Shown piece after piece: positions 1-11,200 of a stretch of 64,000 nt of DNA (position 1 is its first letter; the number at the start of each line of letters is the position of its first letter). The stretch is from Tubiluchus corallicola. Lineage: Eukaryota > Priapulida > Priapulimorpha > Priapulimorphida > Tubiluchidae. The translations under genes and the position numbers were made by a program. The stretch covers positions 31,097 through 95,096 of the forward strand of contig JAQGDQ010000794.1 in NCBI GenBank assembly GCA_030141605.1, in the 5' to 3' direction. The notes under the pieces are model-generated. The model was not told the DNA's origin. It saw only the letters and a program-made list of their open reading frames with translations, and did no database searches.

Positions 1-589
1 AATAGCAATTAACGTTCAAATTGAAACGTAATTCTCCAAACCTCCCGAGAGAAATTTGGGTCATCTTGCACTGGCTTTTGACTTGGCACATCCTCCCAGT
101 ACAAAGCTGTCTTGCATAGGCTTTTGACTTGCCAACATTGAAATAAATATTTTTGGTTATAACCTCCAAAGAGAAACTGCGTTGAATCAGTTTTAGCTTG
201 TTGCTGACATTAAAATGAATATTTTTGCTCATAATAGGAGAAGTTGTCTTGAATCAGCTTTAACTTGTTCTCAATATTACAATGAATATTTTTGAACATC
301 AAAGAAATGTTCAGTTGGAAATATTTGGAACGTTTTGAACATTTTTTACATATATTTTAATGAACATAATAATGATCGTAACAAAAATACGGAGTCCTCC
401 ATGGGTCCAGTTACCGAGCCTTCATAAGTACATAATATAGCAGCTTAACTCGTAGTATAACCACTGCTATAACTCATATTGTGACCATTACATTCATGAA
501 ACAATACATTTGATTTATCTTGATATTGTGCTCAAATATGAATAAATTATCCTGAAACGATTATTATGTAAATACAGAATTTTTTTAAT
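1..589. other. AT-rich sequence, no gene seen
   Basis: No ORF or splice-consistent exon was recognised on either strand. Short phrases such as GCTTTTGACTTG recur loosely in the first 250 bases and resemble parts of the minisatellite that follows, so this may be its decayed edge. Confidence 0.5.
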
Positions 590-1290
590 ATTGGATGATG
601 ATACAAACTGGAGTTTTTTGACTTGATATTCTTTTTCTCCATTGTAAATAAATTGCTTGATGAAATGATATGACTTGTTCTTAAAATGTCATTCGCTAGA
701 AATGTAAATTGGAGTTTTTTGACTTGATATTCTTTTTCTCCAATGTAAATAAATTGCTTGATGAAATGATACGACTTGTTCTTAAAATGTTCTCTAGAAA
801 TGTAAATTGGAGTTTTCTGACTGGATATTCTTTTTCTCCATTGTAAATAAATTGCTTGATAAAATGGTATGACTTGTCCTTAAAATGTTATTCTCTAGAA
901 ATGTAAATTGAAGTTTTTGACTTGATATTCTTTTTCTCCATTGTAAATAAATTGCTTGATAAAATGATCACGTGACTGTTCTGAAAATGATATTACGCTG
1001 AAATGTAAATTGGAGTTTTTTGACTTGATATTCTTTTTCACCATTGTAAATACATTTCTTGATGAAATGATATGACTGTTCTTAAAATGATGTTGCGCTA
1101 GAATGTATATTGGAGTTTTTTTACTTGATATTCTCTTTCTCCAATGTAAATAAATTGCTTGATTACTGTTCCCAAGTTGTTGTAAATAAATTACTCGATG
1201 ACTGTTCTATGATGTTGTAAATAAATTGCTTGATATTATTTGTTTTTGACTTGGTATTATTTTTCTCCAATGTAAATAAATTGCTTTATG
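590..1290. repeat. ~100-bp minisatellite, about six copies plus decayed tail
   Basis: The phrase GGAGTTTTTTGACTTGATAT recurs near 611, 711, 809, 910, 1011 and 1111. Each is followed by a TTCTTTTTCTCC run and GTAAATAAATTGCTTGAT. From about 1160 the units shorten and degenerate. It is AT-rich and non-coding. Confidence 0.9.
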
Positions 1291-3214
1291 AAATGATTTA
1301 AGTGAAACGGAAAGTTGAAATCGGGCATTATTCTACGTTGTGGTGAAAGTTTATAGCTTAAGAATTAAGAATTAATATAAATAAATAAACTCTCTAAGAT
1401 GAGATGCCGAATCTAGCAGAAATATAATAGCTTTGCTCGGAGTGGGACAGCTCTTTTATTGACAAAGTAAAATTTATCGAGGGTAGTATAGCGCATGAAA
1501 TCTCAAAGAAATAGTTTTCCTTTCACGTCACTCATCCATTTACTGACCAAGCTTCGCATTGCCTAATTTGAGTACTAGATGCCATAGCTAAAGCAAGAGT
1601 ACCTCGTGACTGATGGCTAACTGAGCACTTAAAAATGATAAGTGAACCTAAATTCACGTTTATAACATTTGCTACGTAAAATACAAGGATACTTGTTGTA
1701 CTGCTCATGCGCAGTATCAGCTGCTGGATCATAATGATGTAAGAAGGAGAGTACAGACATTCTTGCACGTGCTCTTATTGTCGTGCTGCCCTCTGTTAGC
1801 GGTAAATATAGTTAATAAAACAAAAATTCATTTCCTGACATTCAGGGCCTTTTGCGCTTCAGTTGAAGTAATATTTTTGGAAACTACGCGTGACAACATT
1901 CTCATGTTTTAGTTTCTTTATAAAAATTACGAAAAACTTATCCAATGAAAAATGAAATATATAGATAAATAAAATAATTCACTGTATGCTTTACCTTAGG
2001 AGTACTGATACAATATTTTTATAAAAAAAGAAACACATTTAGCGTAAACAATCAACATAACAATGTACTTCTTATTTCCAAAAATGATACATAAAATTTT
2101 AAACTATAACAAAAACAAGCAGGACATGTATCACAAATTTTGAGTCAAATTCTCTGCAGAATTTTGACTTCAACCTATGCATTTAAAACTTGCTACCGCT
2201 TCACCTGATAAATAGGTTTTCTTTGACCTCTAATTTGACAATTTTCTGGTTTTAATGAGAGAATTACAGGTGTGCCAACATAAGAGCGGATGCTCTCCTT
2301 CTCAATGACTTCTCGTGGAAGCGGCTTTTTGGTAGGAGCACTTCCGGTATTCTGTCCGGAGGCATAGAGTACATGGAGTAAATACTGCTCCGGAGAAGCA
2401 TGTGTTCTTTATAAAGCTTTGCAGCTCTTGCTTTCTGGTCTGCTATGAAGATAACACATGGCCTTGAGTTCGTCCCTAGTATGGAAACAGATCATGGAAA
2501 AAGTTCAAAAATCTGTATTTTTTGCGTTTATGTGCTGAAGAGAAAAGTTATGTCATCGTTGTGAAATAAAAGTAAAAAAACAATCATAAAAGCCAAACAA
2601 CATGACATACACTGTATGCAGTTGTCAAATTCTTAATGTAGTAACTTAGCAAGGATAGACGCAAAGTTGCGCAATTTAGAGAATAATCATACGAATTCTA
2701 TGAACGCACACAAAACGTAGCAAACTCTTTACAACCCTAAGTCACCTTACCCAGTTCAATATCCGTCCAACATATTGATTTGTAATAAATACTCAAACAT
2801 TTGACTTTGGCAATTTCTACTCGGAAATCCTAACCTGCACGTTTTTGTGTTGCAGCAGAATGAGCCAATTGTATGTGCCATTGTTATGTCCCACTCTTTG
2901 CGTATTGTATGTTTAAACATGACGTAAAATGGAAACAACAGCCTGCAATTTAAACGCCCTATATAATGTCCTCAAAATAATCTTTTACGTAACTGCGCGC
3001 ATACAAGCTACGAATGCAGTCTAATATCATGTAAAATATTTTGAGAAGCGCATTTGTCAAGAAGCATTATTAATATCGCTGCAGTCACTGTGACAAAATC
3101 ATGTATAATTACATGCTTTCTGTTACGTTAGGAATATTTCTGATTTGGACAAAAGTTTTCGCAAGTTTTACACCAGGTATGGTTTTTAGAAGTTTACAAT
3201 TCCCAACTGAATTT
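1291..3214. other. Intergenic, no gene seen
   Basis: Only short ORFs without splice context or family motifs are present. The base composition is AT-rich throughout. I see nothing I can assign. Confidence 0.5.
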
Positions 3215-3475
3215 CCCCATAATTCCCTGACCCTAACCCCTAGCCCTAGTGCTAACCCTAAACACTAACCCTACTCTAACCTTAAGCCCTAACCCTAGTC
3301 TTACCCTAAACCCTAACCCTACTCTAACACTAAACCCTAAACCTTCTGTAAAATTGAACCCTAACACTAGTGCTAACCCTAAACTCTAATCCTGCTCTAT
3401 CCCTAGACCCTAACACTATTGCTAACCCTAAACCCTAACCCTACTCTAACCCTATACCCTAACCCTAATTCACAA
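3215..3475. repeat. Degenerate interstitial telomere-like repeat (CCCTAA)n
   Basis: Dense, imperfect CCCTAA/CCCTAAA units are interspersed with CTAGTGCTAACC and CTACTCTAACC variants. This matches the animal telomere hexamer TTAGGG read on the other strand. The heavy divergence indicates an old interstitial block rather than a chromosome end. A much smaller patch with similar words lies near 50970-51020. Confidence 0.8.
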
Positions 3476-3521
3476 ACCAAAAACATTGAAATGTCTAAAA
3501 GACACTGGATAACGATGTATT

Positions 3522-3524
3522 ATT

Positions 3525-3564
<40 letters not shown>

Positions 3565-3750
3565 CCATCACCACCACCATCATCACCATCACCACCACCA
3601 TCATCACCATCACCATCACCACCGCCATCATCACCATCACCATCAATCACCATCACCATCAATCACCATCACCATCATCACCATCACCATCATCAATCAC
3701 CATCATCACCACCACCATCATCACCATCACCACCACCACCACCACCATGC
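3522..3750. repeat. CAT/CAC trinucleotide microsatellite
   Basis: A pure CAT run passes into mixed CAT/CAC units with a few CAATCAC interruptions. In one frame it reads as a histidine run. Nothing upstream or downstream supports translation, so it is annotated as a simple repeat. Confidence 0.95.
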
Positions 3751-3764
3751 TCCGTATATACTTT

Positions 3765-4215
3765 TCTGTCGGATAGCGAATACCGGATATCATCGAATAT
3801 TTCCTCAAATTGACTTCCGGATTCGGATTATAACCGAATCGGTTAGATAAATTCGGATCGAATATGCCGATCAGTTCGGATAATGAAAAATTAGTAAATG
3901 TTTGCAAACTTTAGCGTTTTCATTGAATCTGTCATCTTAAAGAACCTAGCCCAAAGATACCCACACAAACGAAAAAACATGTGTGTAAAATTTTCATCTT
4001 TTAAAACGCACACATTGGCTAAAACAATCATTATGTTTTTTGGAAATGTTTTATTTATTGATTTTCGGCTGTTATATTATTCGAAAACCGGATAGCGAAT
4101 ATTTGCGAATATCAAATTTTTGTAACTACCGGATAATATCGGTCACGAATACCTGCAAAATCACGCGAATATCACCATTTTCGGATACGAATCGGAGATC
4201 CGGACCAACACTAGG
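3765..4215. repeat. Region dense in CGGAT/ATCCG words
   Basis: Two clusters (about 3765-3890 and 4075-4215) are rich in CGGATA, CGAATA and ATTCGGAT words. They flank a ~180-bp stretch without them. The clustering on both sides of a core resembles subterminal motifs of DNA transposons. No terminal inverted repeat or target duplication was established. Confidence 0.45.
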
Positions 4216-4439
4216 AGCCAATTGCAATTTGTCAAGATTTCGGATGATTTCGACTACCCAGTGTTAGAATTGCCTTATCACATACCCCACCACGACATGG
4301 ATATCATACCGATGTGGACATTTGTACATTTTATTCTTACTCGTCCCAAGGACAGGCAATACCATCAATAGTAAAAAGCAGCCAAAAATCTTCTCTTTAA
4401 AACACACTATTTTTTTAATGACTTACGTGAAGGCATGGT

Positions 4440-4815
4440 TACCACACAAAACAATTGCACGTTTGCACCACTAGTTCTTTGATGTTACACGCATTTCGCC
4501 ATTCGCTAGTTAGAATTAAAATCAAACTTAACATTTGTCAAGTTTTTTTATCACGCTGAACAGCAACGCAATTGAATTTTCTCTTTCACAAACACATGCA
4601 ACACTCTAGTGGAAATTTTTTTCGTGTTAAAAATTACGTTAATTTGTGATGTCATAAATAGTTGGGTTGGTCCGCCATTAATTAGGTTTTAATCTATTAT
4701 TTTATTATCAGAAACACTTTTACAGTATTAATTGTGCTAAAATGTATACTTCTTGTCGTACTCGAAAATGGGGTAATATATGAAAAAGCACCCTGCCTTC
4801 CCTTAAGAAAGCTAT
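4440..4815 (+). repeat. Dispersed repeat family R1, copy 1
   Basis: This shares long phrases with 61030-61625 and 63040-63625, and in reverse orientation with 10290-10840. Examples are CCACTAGTTCTT, ATTCGCTAGTTAGA, ATTATCAGAAACRCTTTTRCAG and GAAAATGGGGTA. No coding capacity is visible. It is probably a non-autonomous transposon of roughly 550 bp, truncated in this copy. Confidence 0.7.
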
Positions 4816-5121
4816 AACAACAATAAATCACGCCATTTAGCAAAATAATAACATAATTGATGATATGGTTTATTATTTTTTTACTCTGCTTTAATAAATT
4901 AACGCACTTTTTTCCTTTAACATGTACAGCTTGAACTAATTTACTGTAATTCTTATTATTTGCTATTTTTTTGTACGAGTACAAAAATCGTTTTAATAAA
5001 TAAATATTTTTCTCTCTCCTTTTAAAAATTATTAAGTTTCTTACCTCCACTAGTGCAGAAAATATTTGTTTGCACTTGTCGCTTGTTTGCTTAATGGCTT
5101 CGCTGTTATTCTCTTTGTTAG

Positions 5122-5296
5122 CTGTTTGTCCTGATGGATTTGAATGGTTTCTTGGTGCTAACGGAACAATGAACTATTGCTACAAATTCATTGATATAAC
5201 CGCTGATACCCGTGTGGAAGCCTATTACATCTGCAAGCAATATGGGGCATCATTGGCGACAGTTAAAAGTGAAGAAAATTGGGATTACTTCTCTAC
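5122..5296 (+). CDS. CTLD 1, exon 1 (start of domain)
   Basis: It encodes a CPDGFEWF start, then NYCYKF and a CKQYGASLATVKSEENW segment, the classic first half of a C-type lectin fold. It ends with AC|GTGAGT (phase 2). The acceptor TTTGTTAG after a pyrimidine tract at 5101-5121 gives a phase-1 start like the other domain starts. An alternative is translation from ATG at 5094 with the hydrophobic MASLLFSLLAV stretch as a very short signal. I prefer the spliced reading with the true first exon unidentified upstream. Confidence 0.75.
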
Positions 5297-8200
5297 GTGA
5301 GTATTATTACGCTGCCAACTTTACTCTTTAAGACATTGAAGTAAGTTTTTGAAATTGACGTTGTATCTGTAAACTAAACTCAGAAAGTAAAATTTTTGAT
5401 TAACTAATTCAATTCCTAATTGCTTATTCCTGCAATGCTGTTGGAGCTTTAATAACTTTTTTTGTTTTCTCTCTATTAACCCCACCCCCACGTCCACCCC
5501 TGCCTCATAGTATTTATTTCATTTTTCATTTCATTTTGTAGACATAGTATTAATTTCTTATACCATAAAAATATAATTACCAAAAAACTACAATTTTTGT
5601 ATTTTTTGAATTTTAAAGAAAATTTAAAGAATTTTAAAATATTTGAATAAGTATTATACATTAAAAGTAGGTCTCCATTAAAATAGTTACATGCCAATAG
5701 GCGGAAATTTTGGAGCACATAAAACATTAATATTGTTAATTACATGTTTTAACAAGCCATCGGAAGAGTTTAAAAGAAAACCAGTCGATTGAATAGATTC
5801 AATCTTATTTTAATTTATTGTCCAAAATATACTTTTTCTTGCCTATAAAAGTTAGCATTTGTTTCTCGTATTTGAATAATTAACTTACAAAGTTAATTAA
5901 CGGCAACCAAACACACTTATCGCTTACATCACAAACCAACCACAACTTGTGAAATGGTAAACGAAGATTGCCGTAAGAAGCTAATGTTATGTCACGAAAA
6001 TGAGCTCTACATGACACTGACATCACAGACGAAGACTGCAGTTCATGATCGTGCTTATCACGGTACTGCGCCTATTTGTCCACCATGCGAATGAGCCGCG
6101 CGTAGCTTTAAAAGTTCAACCAAATTTAACTGCCCGAGGCAATTATTTAATCTAAGCTTTCAATTAAAAAAAGCTGTTTTAGTATTCAATAGTTTAGAGC
6201 AATGTTTATTCTGAACTAACGTCTACTCAATCGTCCGGTTTTCTAAGTTAACGCGCGGCATCTAAGTATATATGTACTTTTATGCAAATTAAGTTTAAAA
6301 TTACTAATAATATTTTCGATTCAAATTGTAGAAGCTCGAGTACTAGAAGCATATCTATTTTCAAAAAATTTATCATATAGTCCTGTCCCTTATTCATTTT
6401 CGTTCAAATGTTTTAGAGATTTGCAAATTTATATATTTTTTGAATCGCTAGAATACAGAATATCTAAAAAATTTAGCTTTCCGTTTTTTCAAAATCTCAC
6501 TAGCAGCAGCCATATTATCATTTGAAATTGCTTCTGTCAATGTCCAAATCTTGCTCGTTTTTCTGCTTGTAACTTGGGCAGATTTGTCTAACCTATTTCA
6601 AATGGTACCAGAACATTAAATTTTGGTGATACGATTAGTGACCTAGAAACACACAAAGTAGCCATATTACATCATCAATACTCCTCTATCCATTTCACAA
6701 AATAACAGTGTCATTTTACTTACTATGATAGTTTATTTACAGCGTAATTAAAAACCACATGTGGTGGTTGGCTATAACGTACGATGAAGTGTTCCAAATC
6801 CATCATTGGGACGATGGTGATACTTATGAAAATCTTGGCGGCCCTGAGCATTGGCAAAATCCTACCACCATGTGGACGGAATCTTGGGAACCTGGTACGT
6901 ACCATCATAGGCCTGTGACCATCATGAAGTAAAAATCAATGACTTGTAACACTGGAAACAAATCCATGTTGAATCATCTATAAGAAAAAAATTAGTTTGA
7001 AATCGACCTTAACACCATTTTTTTTCATTTATAGTGTACTAGGTTTAGAAAAGCAGCTTTAAAGCACAAAAAGACCTTCCACTTACATACAGCTTAAAAA
7101 ATTCGTCTTGAAATTTTATACCAGTTTCATACCCTAAGTCCTTGCTTAATGTTGCTTATGACGTGGCAGCAAAACGCGTCGTTAAACGAAGCCAAAACTT
7201 CCGTACAAAGTAATGTAAAAGAATTGAGATATGTTCTACAATCAAAAATCAATACTGCTTAAATCAGGAAAGCTAAACGTTTTATGAGTTTCTTTATGGG
7301 TTCTACAAATTATTTTTTTCTGTTTGCATTAAATGTGTCAAATGTTGAGCGTCGTTAAAACGAAGCGTTGTTAAACGGGGAGTCATTAAGCGAGGACTTA
7401 CTTTTTCGCATAAATATAATAGTCTCTGAAAGTGTAACAGGCATTACGTTTTTCGGGTTAATGATGACAAGTGTCAGGAGAGCTGTCTCGTATTTCAAAA
7501 TGTAGATGTATTGAAAAAAGTTGCACCACAGGCATATGTGTAAAATTGACATGCACACGATTTGAACATCATTGTTTTCGTATTTACACAACATTTAGAG
7601 AACTTGTCTGATAAAGAATTTGCCCTTAGATTAAAACCATTCAACTGCACTTTCATAGCCTTAAATAGTATTATAGTAAGTCCTCACTTACCGGTTGCCC
7701 GTTTAGCGAACTTTCGTTTTATTGAAGATTTTTTACCTTGCAAAAAGATTTTTTATATTATCAACAACTTTTTTGCTTAATTTGAAGCATTAAAATGGTA
7801 CATATTGCATTATTCTCTTTCAAAAATGCATTGGTTGCCTAACTAGTGGAATTATTATAATACCATTATAACACCTATTATAATATTTATAATACTTATT
7901 ATAACACTATTGTAATACTTTTTATAATACTTCCTGACTGACTACTATCCGAGTTCAAACTTTATGCAAAAGAATTTTGTCTACAACATCATAACAACCA
8001 GATTAGTAGTATACGAAGATGTGTCAGGGTTTAATTTATTGGCATAAGCAGTATCGATGTTTTGAGTTTTGGTGACGAAACGTATCGAATTTCTTTTACA
8101 TTACTTCCTACGGAAGTTTAGCTTCATTTAACGATGTTCCGCTTAACGTAGCATTTTGCTGGAATGCTTTAGTAAAACGAGAACTTATTGTACTAGTACT

Positions 8201-11200
8201 AAAAAGTACTATCTTTTTTCAGACATAATGGACGAATTTTGTATAGTTGCTGAACTAAGCTACAATTACCAATGGCGAAAAAATGTTTGTAAGTATATTT
8301 CCACGGATGGAATGCACGTGCATCCCGAAGCGGAAGAAGTTAATGTCGTTTGTGAATATGACGCTGAAACCATAGCAACTAATTTAACAGGAGGTTTGTA
8401 GTATACCTTTACATAAAACTTGCCGACTATATGTGGGATATTAATATAACACACGTAATCGTGAGTTACAGGACAAAAGTTACAATAACTACAGAGACGA
8501 GAGTCACAGCAAAGAGACAAAAGTTATAGTAGTTGCAGAGACGAGAGTTACAGCAGAGACAAAAGTTACAGCAGTTGCAGATACAATATTTACTCATGAC
8601 CTCCCAGACGCAAACGCGTTACCACTAGGCTAAACCGTCTGGTCTTAAAATTCATATTGTTAATCACAGTTAGTCACAGTTCAGCACACGCCGTGAACAG
8701 TCGGCTAATCCCTACATAATTTCTTGTTTCTTCGGGTTCTAATTACAGTTTGTTTCGCCTGGACATCCTCATGAGTAATAATATGGCATCAATGGGAGGC
8801 CAGAAATCATCATCATTGATACGGACACGAAAAATATAACGTAGGTTTACCGAGGTTTTGAAACAGTAAGACTTGATCGTATATATTAATTTCGGTGATA
8901 TAGTTTACGGATATATAACGGACGGGGTTACAGCTGACACCATTTTCGACGTCTTATTTCTAGAGATCAAAAACGGGCCATGGGTGGTGCTGGTAATATT
9001 GAATAGCCCGTTTAGCGGTGGGTATAATAGTCGTATTTAGATTCCGCGAGAGGGCAACTAATGCACGCTACGGGCATTTTCCCGGACCCAACTCCCAATT
9101 TTTTCGAAATTTTGGCCTAACGGTCTGTAGAAAAAACGTTCTAGCGGCGTTCAGTGGGACTCTCGGAAAGAGATATATGGCTCTTTAGAAAGAGGAAGAA
9201 CAGGGCTACACGATGGTGTAGGCAATATGTTAGGACACGTTCACCAAGAAGAGTGGCTACGAGTTAATTAGATGTTCCATTTTTGGTAATTTTCGCTTGG
9301 AAAACTGCTGACGCAAATAACCTTATAACTTTAATTCATTAAAAGCCGCTGCTGCTGGCTTGGCATTAGGTAAACAAACAAACACTAAGTAAGACGTTCG
9401 CGCATTGTTGATTATAAGTGAATTTATACACAAAAATTTTTGCGGGGCCTTTGCTAGTTTTTTGTTAATTTAGGCGATGGAAATCAGTGTCCTTCTGGAT
9501 GGACTGATTACTCAGACAGCAGTTCTTCATCTTGCCTCAAGGTAATTCAACTTGACTTGAATTTGGTTAGAAGTCACTTTGACACTTTTGCTCTTGCTGA
9601 ATGGAGTTGTTGGCAGGAAGCTGAAGGGTTGACTGCTTCTCTAGCTAAAGTTGATTCAGAAGAGAAACTGGAAGCTGTTGGAGCAGAAGTCGACTTAGCA
9701 ATTGGAAAGTATGTATAGTATTTAGCAAAAAATAAGTATTGTGTGAGTTAAATAAATCATGAAGTATGGAAAGTATGTACACTAGGCTTCACTCAGTTAA
9801 CTTTTCATTAATTAAACAAGTTTTTTTGCAATTCCAGCGATTGATGATGATCGTAAAAAAGGTCACAGGTTAAGTGTAGAAGACAACGCATTTGTGCATA
9901 TATGACAAAACGACTGACATTACAGAACTGTTGTGGGTAGACGGCTTTGCTTTACCCACATGCCACGTGTCGGTTGTAGTTAAAACGCATTACTGTGGTA
10001 CACTTAGCCTTTGACCTACAGCATCTGCGGATGCGCACAACGAAACTGTGGAAAAGCTTATTTTTGATATTAGTTTTTAAGGGAAATTTAATAGCACTGT
10101 TTAAATAATTTGTGACTAATTTTTAAATAATTTTTGTAAAGTGGTCTTCCAAAGGCATGGGTTGGTCTCACACAATACGGTTCTACCAATAGCTTTTTGC
10201 ACCTGTTAGATATGCAAATTATTCCAGGCTCTGGGTGGACTGGTATATACAACAGACTTGGAACATTCGAAGGTAAATTGGTAAATTCTATGGAAAAATA
10301 TAATTGTGCATATTTAAAGAAAGACAGGATGATTTTCCATGTAATACCTCATTTTCAAGTCCGATAAAAAGTCTACATTTTAACACAGTTAATACTGGAA
10401 AAGCGTTCCTGATATTTAAATAATAGATTAAAAACTTAATTAACGGCGGACGAACCAAACTATTGATGACATCACAAACTAACATATTTTTCAACACCGA
10501 AAATATTCCACTAACGTGTTGCACATGTTTGCGAAAGCGAAAATTGAAGTACAGAGCTACTGTAAGATATTCAGTGTGTTGTACTAAAACTAGGCAAGTT
10601 TTAAGATAAAAATTCAAATTTCAAGTTTACCGCTGCGCTCATGCATGAGTTGTCTAACTTGCGCACTTCCTCACACACTTATACATCTGAACTGAGAGGT
10701 ACAGCACGTGTTTCTTGTGCAATGCGTTTCTGAAATGTAGGCCGTGGTGTCAGCCTAACCAGAGAATGGCAAAATGCTTGTAACAGCGAAGAACTAGTGA
10801 CGCGAACGCGAAATTTGTTTGTCTGGTAATAATTCCTTCACGTAAGTCATGTTTTTCCTTTTTCCATATGTGTTTCCTTTCATTGTTTTAAAGAGTAGAT
10901 TGTTTTGACCTAGAGTTTAAGATTAGGTCCAGTGTTGCTTTGAGATACATTGCACGTAATCACATTGATACAAAGCTGTTTGTATAGTCATGTTGTGTTT
11001 TTCCCTTTCTTAATTAGTCAAGTCTCCGCAACTCACATCTTAGGAATAAAGTTTAGTTTTTGTTTTTTACCTGTCCCTAAATCTGTGAATAAAGATGCTG
11101 ATATTAACGTGAACGTATTTGAAAACAATACGTTCTGAATACTTCTTTGTAGCAGGTGCTGGGGTGATCGTGGTTTCTGATTTGACGACAGACACATTTG

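Noticed and set aside
3419-3850. ORF with a long histidine run
   Set aside because: It is a CAT/CAC microsatellite preceded by telomere-like repeat; no family motif or splice context supports a gene.
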